NCBI RefSeq assembly: GCF_011769985.2
Contig: NZ_CP039734.2
Location: 1,364,001 to 1,428,000 of the forward strand
DNA: 64,000 nt
Source of the DNA: Sulfurospirillum diekertiae
GTDB lineage: Bacteria > Campylobacterota > Campylobacteria > Campylobacterales > Sulfurospirillaceae
Direction: 5' to 3'
The position numbers were made by a program, and so were the translations under genes. A model generated the notes under the pieces. It saw nothing but the letters and a program-made list of their open reading frames with translations, had not been told where the DNA came from and made no database searches. Below, in pieces: positions 37,304-45,991 of the stretch. Position 1 is the stretch's first letter, and each line of letters begins with the position of its first letter.

Positions 37304-38002
37304 ATGACCTTATTTCAGCCAGAACAGGGGTATCGCTACAACAGTGATACCCTTTTGCTTTATGATTTTATCGCCTCGTTCACACCAAAAGGTGAATTAC
37401 TGGATGTTGGTTGCGGTTGCGGTATTTTGGGGCTTTTACTCAAACGAGATTTTCCAGCTTTACATGTAAATCTTTTAGACATTCAAGCTCAAAATTGTGA
37501 AATTTCCAAAGCCAATGCACACGCGAATAACATAGAGATCGCCAGCTTTACATGTAAAGATTTTTTAGAGGCGAAATTCGAGCATAAATTTGATATGATT
37601 GTATCTAATCCACCTTTTTACCATAAAGGCGGTGTTAAAAGTGAAAACGATGCACTCTGTCTTAGTCGTCACAGTAGTGCGCTTCCATTTACTGCATTTG
37701 CCACTAAAGTTACCAAAAGCCTTTCCAATCGTGGTTATTTTTTCTTCTGCTATGATGCCAAACAACTGGATAGTTTGATGGCAACACTGCTTGCCAATGG
37801 ATTGAATGTGGAAGATATTTGTTTTGTACACCCAAAAGAAGAGAAAGAAGCTTCTTTGGTACTAATTCGTGCACGTAAAAACTCAAAAACATTGTGTAAA
37901 ATTCATCCACCACTTTTTATCTATAGTGGTGAAACATTTAGTCCTCATGTACAAACTATTTTTGATCGATCTCAAACAAAGAGTGTACCATGGAAAGCAT
38001 GA
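37304..38002 (+). CDS. tRNA1(Val) A37 N6-methyltransferase-like protein
   Basis: This 232-residue SAM methyltransferase has motif I LLDVGCGCGILGLLL (about 30-44) and motif IV MIVSNPPFYHKG (about 102-113). The NPPFY signature marks N6-adenine methyltransferases of the TrmN6/YfiC type. The N-terminal FQPEQGYRYNSDTLLL resembles that family as well. It likely makes m6A37 in tRNA1(Val), though other N6-A targets are possible. It overlaps the next gene by 13 bases. Two TTTACATGTAAA copies lie 88 bases apart within it (37460 and 37548). Confidence 0.85.
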   Translation: MTLFQPEQGYRYNSDTLLLYDFIASFTPKGELLDVGCGCGILGLLLKRDFPALHVNLLDIQAQNCEISKANAHANNIEIASFTCKDFLEAKFEHKFDMIVSNPPFYHKGGVKSENDALCLSRHSSALPFTAFATKVTKSLSNRGYFFFCYDAKQLDSLMATLLANGLNVEDICFVHPKEEKEASLVLIRARKNSKTLCKIHPPLFIYSGETFSPHVQTIFDRSQTKSVPWKA

Positions 38003-38370
38003 TGAAACATGAAGGCTATCCATACGCTTTTGATCCCAAAGCGTGTCAAAGTTGCTCTGGTAAATGCTGTATTGGAGAAAGTGGATACATTTGGGTTACG
38101 CAAGAGGAGATACGTGCTATTGCTTTGAAACTTTCTTTATCAAAAGAGGAATTTATCAATAACTATTTACTAAAAATTCGCTATCGTTTCACGATTAAAG
38201 AAATCGCATACGAAGGCGGCTATGGTTGCGTCTTTTTTGATATGGAAAAAAAGATGTGTCGTATCTATGACGTACGTCCACAACAGTGTCGTACATTCCC
38301 ATTTTGGGAATATTTTAAAGAAAATATTGACGAGGTAGTCACAGAATGTCCCGGTATTATTCGTTTATAA
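37990..38370 (+). CDS. YkgJ family cysteine cluster protein
   Basis: This 126-residue protein has the conserved Cys pattern of the YkgJ/Fe-S-oxidoreductase-like family: CQSCSGKCCIGESGYIWVTQEE (about 16-37), then CVFFDMEKKMCRIYDVRPQQCRTFPFW (about 78-104). Eight or so cysteines probably bind zinc or an iron-sulfur cluster. The biochemical role is unknown. It is embedded in the methyltransferase-lipoprotein-trpC operon and overlaps both neighbours. Confidence 0.88.
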   Translation: MESMMKHEGYPYAFDPKACQSCSGKCCIGESGYIWVTQEEIRAIALKLSLSKEEFINNYLLKIRYRFTIKEIAYEGGYGCVFFDMEKKMCRIYDVRPQQCRTFPFWEYFKENIDEVVTECPGIIRL

Positions 38371-39617
38371 TCGTCCTTTTTTTATTGGCTGGTTGCGCCA
38401 CCAAAGAGGTTGTTGTTACCAAAGAGACAACAAAAAAAGTTTTTGAAGAAGAAGACAACCTTATTTTACAAGCATTAGATTATCAACAAAATGGCGATTA
38501 TGTCAATGCACGCAAAATTTATCATACACTTTATGAACAGAGCCAAAAGAAAGTTTATCTTACGGAAGATGCAGGTCTTGCCTTTGTCTTAGGTGATCCT
38601 GATGCACGTGATCTTATTATGCAAGGGATTCAAAAATATCCTGAGGAAAAAAACTTTAACCGTCTGCTTGTAGGACAGCTTGTTAAAGAGAAACGCTATG
38701 AAGAAGCTGAAAAAGAGATTCTTAAACTCATTGAGTACGATAAAACAGTACAACATCTCAGTATCGCTGGCAATCTTTATTTGCAAATGAAAGAGTATGA
38801 CTTAGCCCTTAAATATTTTGAAAGTGCCTACAAACAAGAGCAGTCAGAAGATCTTTTACTCAATATTGTTGAACTTCTGTACCGTTTTTTGGGGCGTAAA
38901 GATGACGCAGTCGCTTATTTGGAAACGTATGCAAATGTAGAAGGCTGCGGAGAACATACATGTTTTAAACTGATTGAGATTTATGGACGTGATCGCAATG
39001 TTCAAGGACTTATTGCTACGTATAAAAAACTGTATAAAGAACAACCAACAGATGAGATCGCCAAAAAAATCGTTGAATTAATGCTGTACACGAAAGATAT
39101 CAAAGGGGCAACGCACTTCTTGGAAAAAACAGGTTTAAACCAAGACATGTTGATTCAAATTTATGCAACACAGAAAAAATTTACAGAAGCCTACGCTCTT
39201 GCTGAAAAGCTTTACGAAGAGAGCAAGAACCTTGATTATCTCGGTAAAATGGCTATTTATGAATATGAGCTCAATAAGACAAAACTGACACCTGAAATAT
39301 TGCAATCCATATCCAAAAAATTTGAAGAAGTCACAGGATTGCTCAAAGATTCCGTGTATATGAATTACTATGGTTATCTATTAATTGACCATGATATTGA
39401 TGTACCAAAAGGGATTCGTTTAGTACAAGATGCCCTTGCATTAGAGCCAAACTCACCTTATTATTTGGATTCTCTTGCTTGGGGGCTCTTTAAGCAAGGT
39501 AAATGCGAAGAAGCGTATGCCATCATGAAATACTTTGGTGACAATGTCATCGAAGAAGAGGTGAATGCCCATATTGAAGCCATTAAAAAATGTTTGAAAG
39601 AGAAAAAGCCACAATGA
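38346..39617 (+). CDS. TPR-repeat lipoprotein
   Basis: This 423-residue exported lipoprotein has a signal peptide with the lipobox LLAGC (Cys about 17). Tetratricopeptide-like helical pairs follow from about residue 40 to 400, for example [20 protein letters not shown] and [21 protein letters not shown] lipoproteins usually scaffold envelope complexes such as BAM or pilus machinery; the partner here is not known. It overlaps the YkgJ gene by 25 bases and trpC by 4. Confidence 0.88.
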   Translation: MSRYYSFIIVLFLLAGCATKEVVVTKETTKKVFEEEDNLILQALDYQQNGDYVNARKIYHTLYEQSQKKVYLTEDAGLAFVLGDPDARDLIMQGIQKYPEEKNFNRLLVGQLVKEKRYEEAEKEILKLIEYDKTVQHLSIAGNLYLQMKEYDLALKYFESAYKQEQSEDLLLNIVELLYRFLGRKDDAVAYLETYANVEGCGEHTCFKLIEIYGRDRNVQGLIATYKKLYKEQPTDEIAKKIVELMLYTKDIKGATHFLEKTGLNQDMLIQIYATQKKFTEAYALAEKLYEESKNLDYLGKMAIYEYELNKTKLTPEILQSISKKFEEVTGLLKDSVYMNYYGYLLIDHDIDVPKGIRLVQDALALEPNSPYYLDSLAWGLFKQGKCEEAYAIMKYFGDNVIEEEVNAHIEAIKKCLKEKKPQ

Positions 39618-40402
39618 TTTTAGATGAAATCATCAAACGAACCCGTGAAGATTTAGAAAAAAAGAAAAAAGAGTATACGATGGATTGGTTAGGCAGAAGT
39701 CTTGCCTTTAACCCTTTTATGCCTCGTGATGTAAAGCCTTATCTGAAATCTACGCCAGAAAATCCTTACCGCATTATTGCGGAAGTCAAAAAAGCAAGTC
39801 CAAGCAAAGGTATTATCAAAGCTGATTTCGATCCTCTTACCATTGCTAAGGCGTATGAACTCGGTGGGGCTGATGCTATCTCCGTTTTGACAGAACCTCA
39901 CTATTTTCAAGGTAATTTAGAGTATTTAACCCAGATTCGACGTTATGTACCAACGCCTCTTTTACGCAAAGACTTTATTGTTGATGAATACCAAATATTA
40001 GAAGCCCTTGTTTACGGTGCTGACTTTATATTATTGATTGCAAAAGCACTGACAAAAGCTGAATTAAAGCATCTTTTAGAGTACGCATTACGACTTGGAC
40101 TTGAAGTTTTAGTCGAAATCCATGATAAAGAAGATCTTATAAAAGCCATCTTTGCAGGAGCCAATATTATTGGTATCAATCACCGTAACCTTGAGACTTT
40201 CGAGATGGATATGAGTTTAACCGAAAAACTCATGCCACTGATTCCACAAGGTAAAATCATTGTTGCGGAGAGTGGATTAAACGACAAAGAGATCATTAAA
40301 CATTTAAGTAAGATGGGTGCAGATGCCTTTTTGATTGGCGAATATTTTATGCGTGAGCTTGACATTCAAGCCTCTCTTGAAGCGATTAAAAAGGTCGATT
40401 GA
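39614..40402 (+). CDS. trpC: Indole-3-glycerol-phosphate synthase
   Basis: This 262-residue TIM-barrel enzyme closes the indole ring in tryptophan synthesis. Family marks are [15 protein letters not shown] (catalytic Lys, about 51-65), LTEPHYFQG (about 93-101), [13 protein letters not shown] (about 113-125), NHRNLETF and the phosphate-binding [12 protein letters not shown] and [11 protein letters not shown]. The start is ATG at 39614, overlapping the lipoprotein stop by 4 bases. It stands apart from other trp genes in this operon. Confidence 0.95.
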   Translation: MILDEIIKRTREDLEKKKKEYTMDWLGRSLAFNPFMPRDVKPYLKSTPENPYRIIAEVKKASPSKGIIKADFDPLTIAKAYELGGADAISVLTEPHYFQGNLEYLTQIRRYVPTPLLRKDFIVDEYQILEALVYGADFILLIAKALTKAELKHLLEYALRLGLEVLVEIHDKEDLIKAIFAGANIIGINHRNLETFEMDMSLTEKLMPLIPQGKIIVAESGLNDKEIIKHLSKMGADAFLIGEYFMRELDIQASLEAIKKVD

Positions 40403-40893
40403 TGAACTATCTGTATGCTCCATGGCGTGATACTTATTTTAGTGATAAGCCCGAAGGATGTGTCTTTTGCAATATTAGTGCACATTCCGAAAAAGATGAA
40501 GAGTATCATGTACTCTATCGCGATAAACTCTGTTTCATTGTTATGAATCGTTACCCTTACTCACCAGGGCACTTTATGGTTATTCCCCATCAGCATACAG
40601 ACGCCATTGAAGAGCTTGAGCCAGAAGTATGGTTACACATCTCTTTGATCGTGCAGCGTTGTGTACAGATGCTTAAACAGGGTCTTGGAGCACACGGTGT
40701 CAACTTAGGTATGAATCTTGGTAAAAGCGGTGGAGCAGGTATTGCTGAGCATATACATTACCATGTTATACCACGTTGGATGGGTGATACTAATTTTATA
40801 ACGACAATTGCAGACACAAGAGTTTATGGAACTGATTTTGAAAAAATTTACCAACATCTTAAAGGGCTTATTCCTGAGTATATTGCATGTTAA
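40402..40893 (+). CDS. HIT family hydrolase
   Basis: This 163-residue histidine-triad protein hydrolyses or transfers nucleotide phosphates, close to bacterial Ap4A-phosphorylase-like HIT proteins. The N-terminal zinc pair is CVFCNI (about 20-25). The HIT motif is present as HIHYHVIPRW (about 119-128, HxHxH). The ATG at 40402 overlaps the trpC TGA in ATGA style. The next gene overlaps its end by 7 bases. Confidence 0.92.
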   Translation: MNYLYAPWRDTYFSDKPEGCVFCNISAHSEKDEEYHVLYRDKLCFIVMNRYPYSPGHFMVIPHQHTDAIEELEPEVWLHISLIVQRCVQMLKQGLGAHGVNLGMNLGKSGGAGIAEHIHYHVIPRWMGDTNFITTIADTRVYGTDFEKIYQHLKGLIPEYIAC

Positions 40894-41900
40894 ATGATGT
40901 CGAGATTGATGCCTTTATTACCCAAAAATCCTCTTTTGATCTTTTGATTGATGCACGTAGTCCCAAAGAATTTAATGAATCACACATTCCAAATGCTCAA
41001 AATTTCTATGCGTTAAATGATGCTGAGCATCAAGAAGTGGGTACCATCTATAAACAAGTTTCTCGTAATGATGCAAAAATACTAGGAGCTCGTTATATTT
41101 GCCAAAATGTTGCACTCCACCTTCAAGAGATTTCCAAACATTACAAAATTGGTGCAAGAATTGGTATCTATTGTGCAAGAGGAGGGCTAAGATCTAGCTC
41201 TATTGCCATTATTCTCTCTCATATTGGCTACCAAGTGTATAGACTAACGGGCGGCTATAAAAACTACCGCCTGCACGTACTCACCTATCTTGAAACGATT
41301 CCGCACCACCATTTTATTTTACTTGGGGGCAATACAGGTTGCGGGAAAAGTGAGCTTTTACAAATTCTACAACCGTCCATTGATCTTGAAATGCTTGCCA
41401 ATCATTTAGGTTCGAGCTTTGGTAGTATTAAAGGAGCTCAACCAAGTCAAAAAGCCTTTGAAAATATTTTATGCGAAATTTTATGTAAAATTAGTCCAAA
41501 TACCTATATATTCATTGAAGCAGAGAGTAAGCGTATGGGAAAATGTACCATCCCCGCCCTGTTACATGAACGTATGCAACAAGGTTTTCGTGTCGAAATT
41601 ACTGCCCCTCTTGAACAACGCGTTGAACGAATTCTCAAAGATTATGTGAGCATCACAACCGATTTTTTTAATCAAGCCATGCAAATGATTTCACCTTATA
41701 TTAAGAAGAGTGTGAAAGAAGCCGCCCAAATAGCATATGAGAGCAATCATCTCGCAGAGGTAGCAAAGATACTTTTAGTAGAGTATTATGATGTAGTCTA
41801 TAAAAAACCTCGTAAGGTTGATCTGGTCATAGATAATGCCGATCAAAGCCAGAGTATTCAAGCACTTCAAGCTTTACATGTAAAGCTTAGTAACGTCTAG
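40887..41900 (+). CDS. mnmH: tRNA 2-selenouridine synthase
   Basis: This 337-residue protein fuses a rhodanese domain (about 1-130, catalytic Cys in IGIYCARGGLRS, about 93-104) to a P-loop domain (GGNTGCGKSELL, about 147-158). The P-loop is followed by the HLGSSFG pattern. MnmH/SelU exchanges sulfur for selenium at U34 of Lys, Glu and Gln tRNAs via a geranylated intermediate, using selenophosphate. Its presence implies selenium use by the cell. It ends convergently onto the cobalt transporter ATPase, overlapping by 4 bases, with a 20-base palindrome just before its stop. Confidence 0.93.
   Translation: MLNDVEIDAFITQKSSFDLLIDARSPKEFNESHIPNAQNFYALNDAEHQEVGTIYKQVSRNDAKILGARYICQNVALHLQEISKHYKIGARIGIYCARGGLRSSSIAIILSHIGYQVYRLTGGYKNYRLHVLTYLETIPHHHFILLGGNTGCGKSELLQILQPSIDLEMLANHLGSSFGSIKGAQPSQKAFENILCEILCKISPNTYIFIEAESKRMGKCTIPALLHERMQQGFRVEITAPLEQRVERILKDYVSITTDFFNQAMQMISPYIKKSVKEAAQIAYESNHLAEVAKILLVEYYDVVYKKPRKVDLVIDNADQSQSIQALQALHVKLSNV
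41869..41888. repeat. 20-base perfect palindrome around TTTACATGTAAA
   Basis: AAGCTTTACATGTAAAGCTT is fully self-complementary. It sits 9 bases before the mnmH stop codon and close to the end of the convergent ATPase gene, so it may serve both as coding sequence and as terminator hairpin. Confidence 0.55.
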
Positions 41901-42649
41901 AAATGATGCATATGATAGTGTGAGTGCTGAAAGTCTTTGTGTTTATGGGCATGAAGATGCAGTAAATTTCCCTCAATCAGTATCTTTTTATCTTTCATTA
42001 GCGCTTCAATTTCGCCATTATAAATCAATTGATGTTTATCGTTTAAAACGAGTGCTCTATCACCAAGTTCATAGGCTAAAGAGATATTATGGGTTGAAAT
42101 AAGGGTTGTGATATTCATTTCTGAGAGCATATCAACAAACCATCCTGTTGTTTTTGGATCCATATTGGCAGTGGGTTCATCTAAAAGTAAAAACTGTGGC
42201 TCAAGAACCAAAATAGCGCATAACATAACTTTTTGCTTTTCACCACCACTCAGTTTAAGAGGAGAGCTTTGAAGATGGTGCGTTAAATGAAATTTTTCAG
42301 CTATCGCATGGACACGTTCGTCGACATTTTCCACATCAAACTCTCTAAGCCCAAAAGCAATCTCATCATACACTGTTGGATTAAACATCATTGTTTCTGG
42401 ATTTTGGAATAAAATCCCTATCTCTTTACGAAAGGTTTTACCAACGCTTTTTTTTGTTATCAATTGATCTTTATAAAAATAGTTTCCCTTGCCAAAATAA
42501 AGTCCTGCAAGAATGCGAAGCAGCGTGCTTTTGCCACTTCCATTATTTCCTAGTAAAACAACTTTTTCACCCGCTTTAACTTCAAATGAGAGTTTATCTA
42601 AAACACATTGTGTTTCATACTGATACGCTAAATTGTCAACTTTTATCAA
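41897..42649 (-). CDS. cbiO: ECF nickel/cobalt transporter ATPase
   Basis: This is a 250-residue ATPase when started at TTG 42649, which overlaps the last codons of cbiQ (TTTTTTGATAAAAGTTGA) and places the usual opening IKVDNLAYQYE at the N-terminus. A longer frame exists but its extra residues are the shadow of CbiQ. Walker A is GNNGSGKST (about 34-42), signature LSGGEKQK, Walker B LLLDEPTANMD and the switch His in STHNISL. It ends in a His-rich tail (HLHAHKHKDFQHSHYHMHHF) likely to bind nickel or cobalt. It powers uptake by CbiMNQ. Confidence 0.9.
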   Translation of the reverse strand: MIKVDNLAYQYETQCVLDKLSFEVKAGEKVVLLGNNGSGKSTLLRILAGLYFGKGNYFYKDQLITKKSVGKTFRKEIGILFQNPETMMFNPTVYDEIAFGLREFDVENVDERVHAIAEKFHLTHHLQSSPLKLSGGEKQKVMLCAILVLEPQFLLLDEPTANMDPKTTGWFVDMLSEMNITTLISTHNISLAYELGDRALVLNDKHQLIYNGEIEALMKDKKILIEGNLLHLHAHKHKDFQHSHYHMHHF

Positions 42650-43220
42650 AAAATCCCCTTGCTTTAAGCGCCAAACTTTTTTCTTCACTATCATACAATG
42701 CCTTGGTAAAAAAATAACCAAAGACAGAGGTAATAAACTCTTTTTGAGCACGTTCACTCATTTTTTTAATCAATCTACTTTTAAGGGCTAACATGAAATT
42801 TTCATAACTCTTCTGGTAGCTGTAAATTTGTGAAAGTGAAATGCTCAAGAGAAAACTCAATGTTTTTGAAAAGGAGAGGGCAAGTGCGATATTGACATAA
42901 TGGGAAAAAAGCATTGTCGTCAGGGTTAAGTCAAAAACACGTAAGTTAAACAGTAGTAAATAGTCCAACCAAGGTTTTTGCTGAACAAGGGCAATTATCA
43001 AATATCCAAGGGTAATGGCTATGTTAAAAAAAACAATCGCTTTAAAAGATTTTTTGAGCATTTTAAGCCACTGAGAACGAGCCAATAGTAACAAGATAAA
43101 AGCAAAAAAGAGTAATAGATAAGAAGAATGGCTAGCTAGAATAACAGCTAGCCCTAAAAGATAGAGTCCAAAAAGAGTTCTATCGCGCAAATTTTTTCCC
43201 GAGAAAATAGAAAATTCCAA
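42636..43220 (-). CDS. cbiQ: ECF nickel/cobalt transporter transmembrane T component
   Basis: This 194-residue membrane protein couples the ATPase to the substrate-binding CbiM. It has about five hydrophobic segments; the C-terminal coupling helix region includes SRLIKKMSERAQKEFITSVFG and ALKARGF, which match the A-R-G motifs of EcfT proteins. It overlaps cbiN-like (41 bases) and cbiO. It is shorter than typical CbiQ (about 225-260) but all of the C-terminal coupling part is present. Confidence 0.85.
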   Translation of the reverse strand: MEFSIFSGKNLRDRTLFGLYLLGLAVILASHSSYLLLFFAFILLLLARSQWLKMLKKSFKAIVFFNIAITLGYLIIALVQQKPWLDYLLLFNLRVFDLTLTTMLFSHYVNIALALSFSKTLSFLLSISLSQIYSYQKSYENFMLALKSRLIKKMSERAQKEFITSVFGYFFTKALYDSEEKSLALKARGFFDKS

Positions 43221-43461
43221 AAATCAAAGCAACTCCCAACATCCCTGAAAGATAGTAAGCGATGACATCGTTTAACCCATCTATCGTATAATCAGGTGCT
43301 AGTGCTCTTAAGTGAAAAGCATTTTCAATCCCTCTGGGGATAAAACCTAAAACCTCTTGATAGTATTCATTGTCCCACTCAGCCCACGCAGGATTTTCAC
43401 TCAATAATCCAAGAGGTATCAGTATAAATAAGATAAGTATGGGATAAAGTATCTTTTTCAT
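43180..43461 (-). CDS. CbiN-like small component (PDGLE type)
   Basis: This 93-residue protein has two transmembrane segments (about 4-20 and 68-88) around a periplasmic stretch ENPAWAEWDNEYYQEVLGFIPRGIEN. This matches the PDGLE/NikN-type auxiliary subunits that assist CbiM/NikM in nickel or cobalt ECF transporters. It lies between cbiM (4-base overlap) and cbiQ. Metal choice cannot be read from sequence. Confidence 0.8.
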   Translation of the reverse strand: MKKILYPILILFILIPLGLLSENPAWAEWDNEYYQEVLGFIPRGIENAFHLRALAPDYTIDGLNDVIAYYLSGMLGVALIFGIFYFLGKKFAR

Positions 43462-44105
43462 GCATTCGCTCCTTTATAAATACGGTTTTTGACAATGTAC
43501 CGATAGGCAATCGCTGTAAAGATACCTTCCACCACACCAAAAAAGAGTACATGAGAACCCACAACGGCAGGAAAGGTCAAAGCAAAATCAAAAGGAAAAT
43601 AGAGGGGCTGACCATCGGCGCTTGCGATTAAGGGTTGGACACCAAGGAAAAGCGACAGAATAATTGATGCACAAACAATACCAACCCAACCACTTAAGAA
43701 AGAAGCAAAGGCTTTCTGTTTAAAAATATTAAAAATATAATAAGAAGAGAAAGAGGCAGCAAAAGCCATTACAAGGGCATTTGCCCCAAATGTTGTAATA
43801 CCTCCATCACCAAAGACGAGTGCTTGAATCAATAAAACAAGACTGATACAGACAGATGCAACCCATGGACCGAATAAAATCGCAATGAGTGACGCACCTA
43901 CAGCATGTCCACTGGTTCCGCCCGGAATAGGGATGTTAAACATCATAATAATAAAACTGAGTGCACTCAAAGAGGCTATGAGGGGAAGTGTTGTTTCATT
44001 CAGTTCTTCTTTGAGTTTTTTAAATGCGATAACCCACAGTGGAAATGCAGCAGCATACGTTGCGATACATGTGATAGGAGAGAGATAGCCATCTGGAATA
44101 TGCAT
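43458..44105 (-). CDS. cbiM: ECF nickel/cobalt transporter substrate-binding component
   Basis: This 215-residue membrane protein begins MHIPDGYLSP, with the second-position His of CbiM/NikM. The mature N-terminus loops into the pore to bind the metal through its His and main-chain atoms. Further marks are GGTSGHAVGASLIAILFGPW (about 61-80) and GDGGITTFGANALVMAF (about 96-112). It starts the operon cbiM-cbiN-cbiQ-cbiO. The dyads upstream may be regulatory sites. Confidence 0.93.
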   Translation of the reverse strand: MHIPDGYLSPITCIATYAAAFPLWVIAFKKLKEELNETTLPLIASLSALSFIIMMFNIPIPGGTSGHAVGASLIAILFGPWVASVCISLVLLIQALVFGDGGITTFGANALVMAFAASFSSYYIFNIFKQKAFASFLSGWVGIVCASIILSLFLGVQPLIASADGQPLYFPFDFALTFPAVVGSHVLFFGVVEGIFTAIAYRYIVKNRIYKGANA

Positions 44106-44125
44106 AATACGTGACCTCCAAAGAT

Positions 44126-44165
44126 GTAATATTAAGATAATAATTAGGCAATATTTAAATATTAC
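44126..44165. promoter_or_regulatory. Dyad symmetries upstream of cbiM, candidate NikR-type operator
   Basis: GTAATATT (44126-44133) and AATATTAC (44158-44165) form a perfect 8-base inverted repeat with a 24-base spacer. A second 14-base palindrome AATATTTAAATATT lies at 44150-44163, 45 bases or so from the cbiM start. The direct repeat TAGTATTA also occurs twice just beyond. NikR of Helicobacter uses TATTATT/AATAATA-like half-sites, so a metal-dependent repressor is plausible but unproven. Confidence 0.35.
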
Positions 44166-44216
44166 TTAATTAAATCTAGTATTATTATTACATCTTTAGT
44201 CTTAGTATTACTTGAA

Positions 44217-45152
44217 TTAAAATGTCAATAATGTTTTTCCAGTGGCAAGTTTAACGGCCTCTTTGACGGCATTAATATAACTAAGCGTAGAAGGATTTTC
44301 ATTTTTATAAGCGATGTCAAAAGCCGTTCCATGGTCTACAGATGTGCGAACAATACCTGCATTAAGGCTTACATTAATACTCTCATCAAAGTAAAGTGCT
44401 TTAAGAGGAATCAACCCTTGATCGTGGTACATACAGACAAAATAACGAAATTTTGCACGATTGACTTTTGAAAATGCCATATCAGGGACGAAAGGTCCTA
44501 CAAAGACTTCACGTTCCAAAAAGTTATTTGCTTTTTCAATCGCTCGCTTAATCTCTTCATCTTCATCGCCAATCACACCGTGATCACCTGCATGAGGGTT
44601 AAGTCCTAAAACGGCGATACGATCTTCGCCAATCTCTTCATACACTTTCAGCAAAAAAGGTTTGATTTTTTTTGCTTTAATTTCATGCGGAACATCGCGC
44701 AGTGGAATGTGATGAGTGTAAAGTATGGTAAACATCTCTTCGCAACCTAACATCATAATGGCTTCACACCCCAAAAGATCGCTCAGTGCATCGGTGTGTC
44801 CCTTATACTCAAGACCTGCTAAGGCCCATGACTCTTTGTTAATAGGAAGCGTGACGATACCGCTAACTTCATTGCTTTTAGCCAGTGCAACAGCGGTAAT
44901 AAACGAATCGTATGAGCTTTCACCCGCTTCAGCGCTACAAACACCCGCTTCAATCTCAAAAACCTTGCCACAATCACGTATTTCAAAGTCACTAGGGACA
45001 TCTAAATCTAAAAGTGCCGCGCCCCAACCAAGCATATTTTCGTTGATACAATAAATTGGATCGCAGAGCTTTTGCACCTCTTGATGTGCGCGCAGAGCAA
45101 TCTCTAAACCAATACCATTTAAATCTCCAATGCTAATCGCTATTTTTTTCAT
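44217..45152 (-). CDS. pdxA: 4-Hydroxythreonine-4-phosphate dehydrogenase
   Basis: This 311-residue enzyme makes the amino-ketone precursor that PdxJ uses for pyridoxine phosphate. Family marks are ISIGDLNGIGLEIALRA (about 6-22), the metal-binding His in YKGHTDALSDLLG (about 133-145), LGLNPHAGDHG (about 193-203) and CMYHDQGLIPLKALYFD (about 247-263). ATGA overlap with pdxJ upstream shows coupled translation. Confidence 0.95.
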   Translation of the reverse strand: MKKIAISIGDLNGIGLEIALRAHQEVQKLCDPIYCINENMLGWGAALLDLDVPSDFEIRDCGKVFEIEAGVCSAEAGESSYDSFITAVALAKSNEVSGIVTLPINKESWALAGLEYKGHTDALSDLLGCEAIMMLGCEEMFTILYTHHIPLRDVPHEIKAKKIKPFLLKVYEEIGEDRIAVLGLNPHAGDHGVIGDEDEEIKRAIEKANNFLEREVFVGPFVPDMAFSKVNRAKFRYFVCMYHDQGLIPLKALYFDESINVSLNAGIVRTSVDHGTAFDIAYKNENPSTLSYINAVKEAVKLATGKTLLTF

Positions 45153-45928
45153 CGTATTAATCCTAACAACTCTTTAACGGCAGTCTCAAACCCTACAAAA
45201 ATGGAACGTGCGATAATACTCTGCCCAATATTAAGCTCGCAAATCTCTTTGATATCTAAAATACGCTTAACATTTTGGTAGTTTAGTCCATGCCCTGCAG
45301 CTACCTTAAGCCCTAATTGCTGTGCTTGTTTTGCAGATTTTTCAAGCTCATGGGTTGCTTCAAGGAGCTTTACATGTAAAGATTCACGATCCAGTTCAAG
45401 CTCTTTGATACTGTGTCTTGAACGTGATAGATTAGAGTAGAGCATCGCATAAATATTGGCATACAATCCCGTATGTAACTCAATCCACTCAGCGTTGATC
45501 TCTTTTGAAGCTTCGATCATAGCACTATTGGGATCAATAAATAACGAAAGTTCAATATGCTCTTTTTTAAGTCTTTTTGCGATCTCTGTAATGATCTCTT
45601 TGTTTTTAACAACATCCAGTCCACCTTCTGTTGTCACTTCTTCACGCTTTTCTGGAACAAGCGTAGCTCGATGCGGATGTAATTGAAGCACTTTGTCAAT
45701 AATTTCGGCATTAATAGAACACTCTAAATTGATAGGAAGTTGAGACGTTTCAATAATTTTTTTAGCATCATCGTCATTAATATGACGTCTATCTTCTCGC
45801 AAATGGATGGTAATCTGATCAGCTCCAGCACGTTTAACCAAAGAAACTGCATCAAGTGGATCAGGATCGTTAATCTTTCGTGCCTCTCTAAGCACTGCAA
45901 TATGATCGATATTTACGCCTAGAAGCAT
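45149..45928 (-). CDS. pdxJ: Pyridoxine 5'-phosphate synthase
   Basis: This 259-residue TIM-barrel enzyme condenses the PdxA product with 1-deoxyxylulose 5-phosphate to give pyridoxine phosphate. GVNIDHIAVLREAR opens the protein (DHIA is conserved), then QITIHLREDRRHIND (about 36-50), LVPEKREEVTTEGG (about 90-103) and ELHTGLYA (about 156-163). It is first in the pdxJ-pdxA pair. One TTTACATGTAAA copy is at 45370, within residues LHVKLLEA. Confidence 0.95.
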   Translation of the reverse strand: MLLGVNIDHIAVLREARKINDPDPLDAVSLVKRAGADQITIHLREDRRHINDDDAKKIIETSQLPINLECSINAEIIDKVLQLHPHRATLVPEKREEVTTEGGLDVVKNKEIITEIAKRLKKEHIELSLFIDPNSAMIEASKEINAEWIELHTGLYANIYAMLYSNLSRSRHSIKELELDRESLHVKLLEATHELEKSAKQAQQLGLKVAAGHGLNYQNVKRILDIKEICELNIGQSIIARSIFVGFETAVKELLGLIR

Positions 45929-45991
45929 TATGACATCCTTCGTTTTTAGGAATTATTATAGCCAAAATATGATTTCGAAAAAGTTTCATCA

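Noticed and set aside
42650-42757. Longer N-terminus of CbiO starting at 42757
   Set aside because: The additional residues lie entirely in the shadow of the CbiQ C-terminus, and the family opening IKVDNLAYQYE begins at the TTG overlapping the cbiQ stop.
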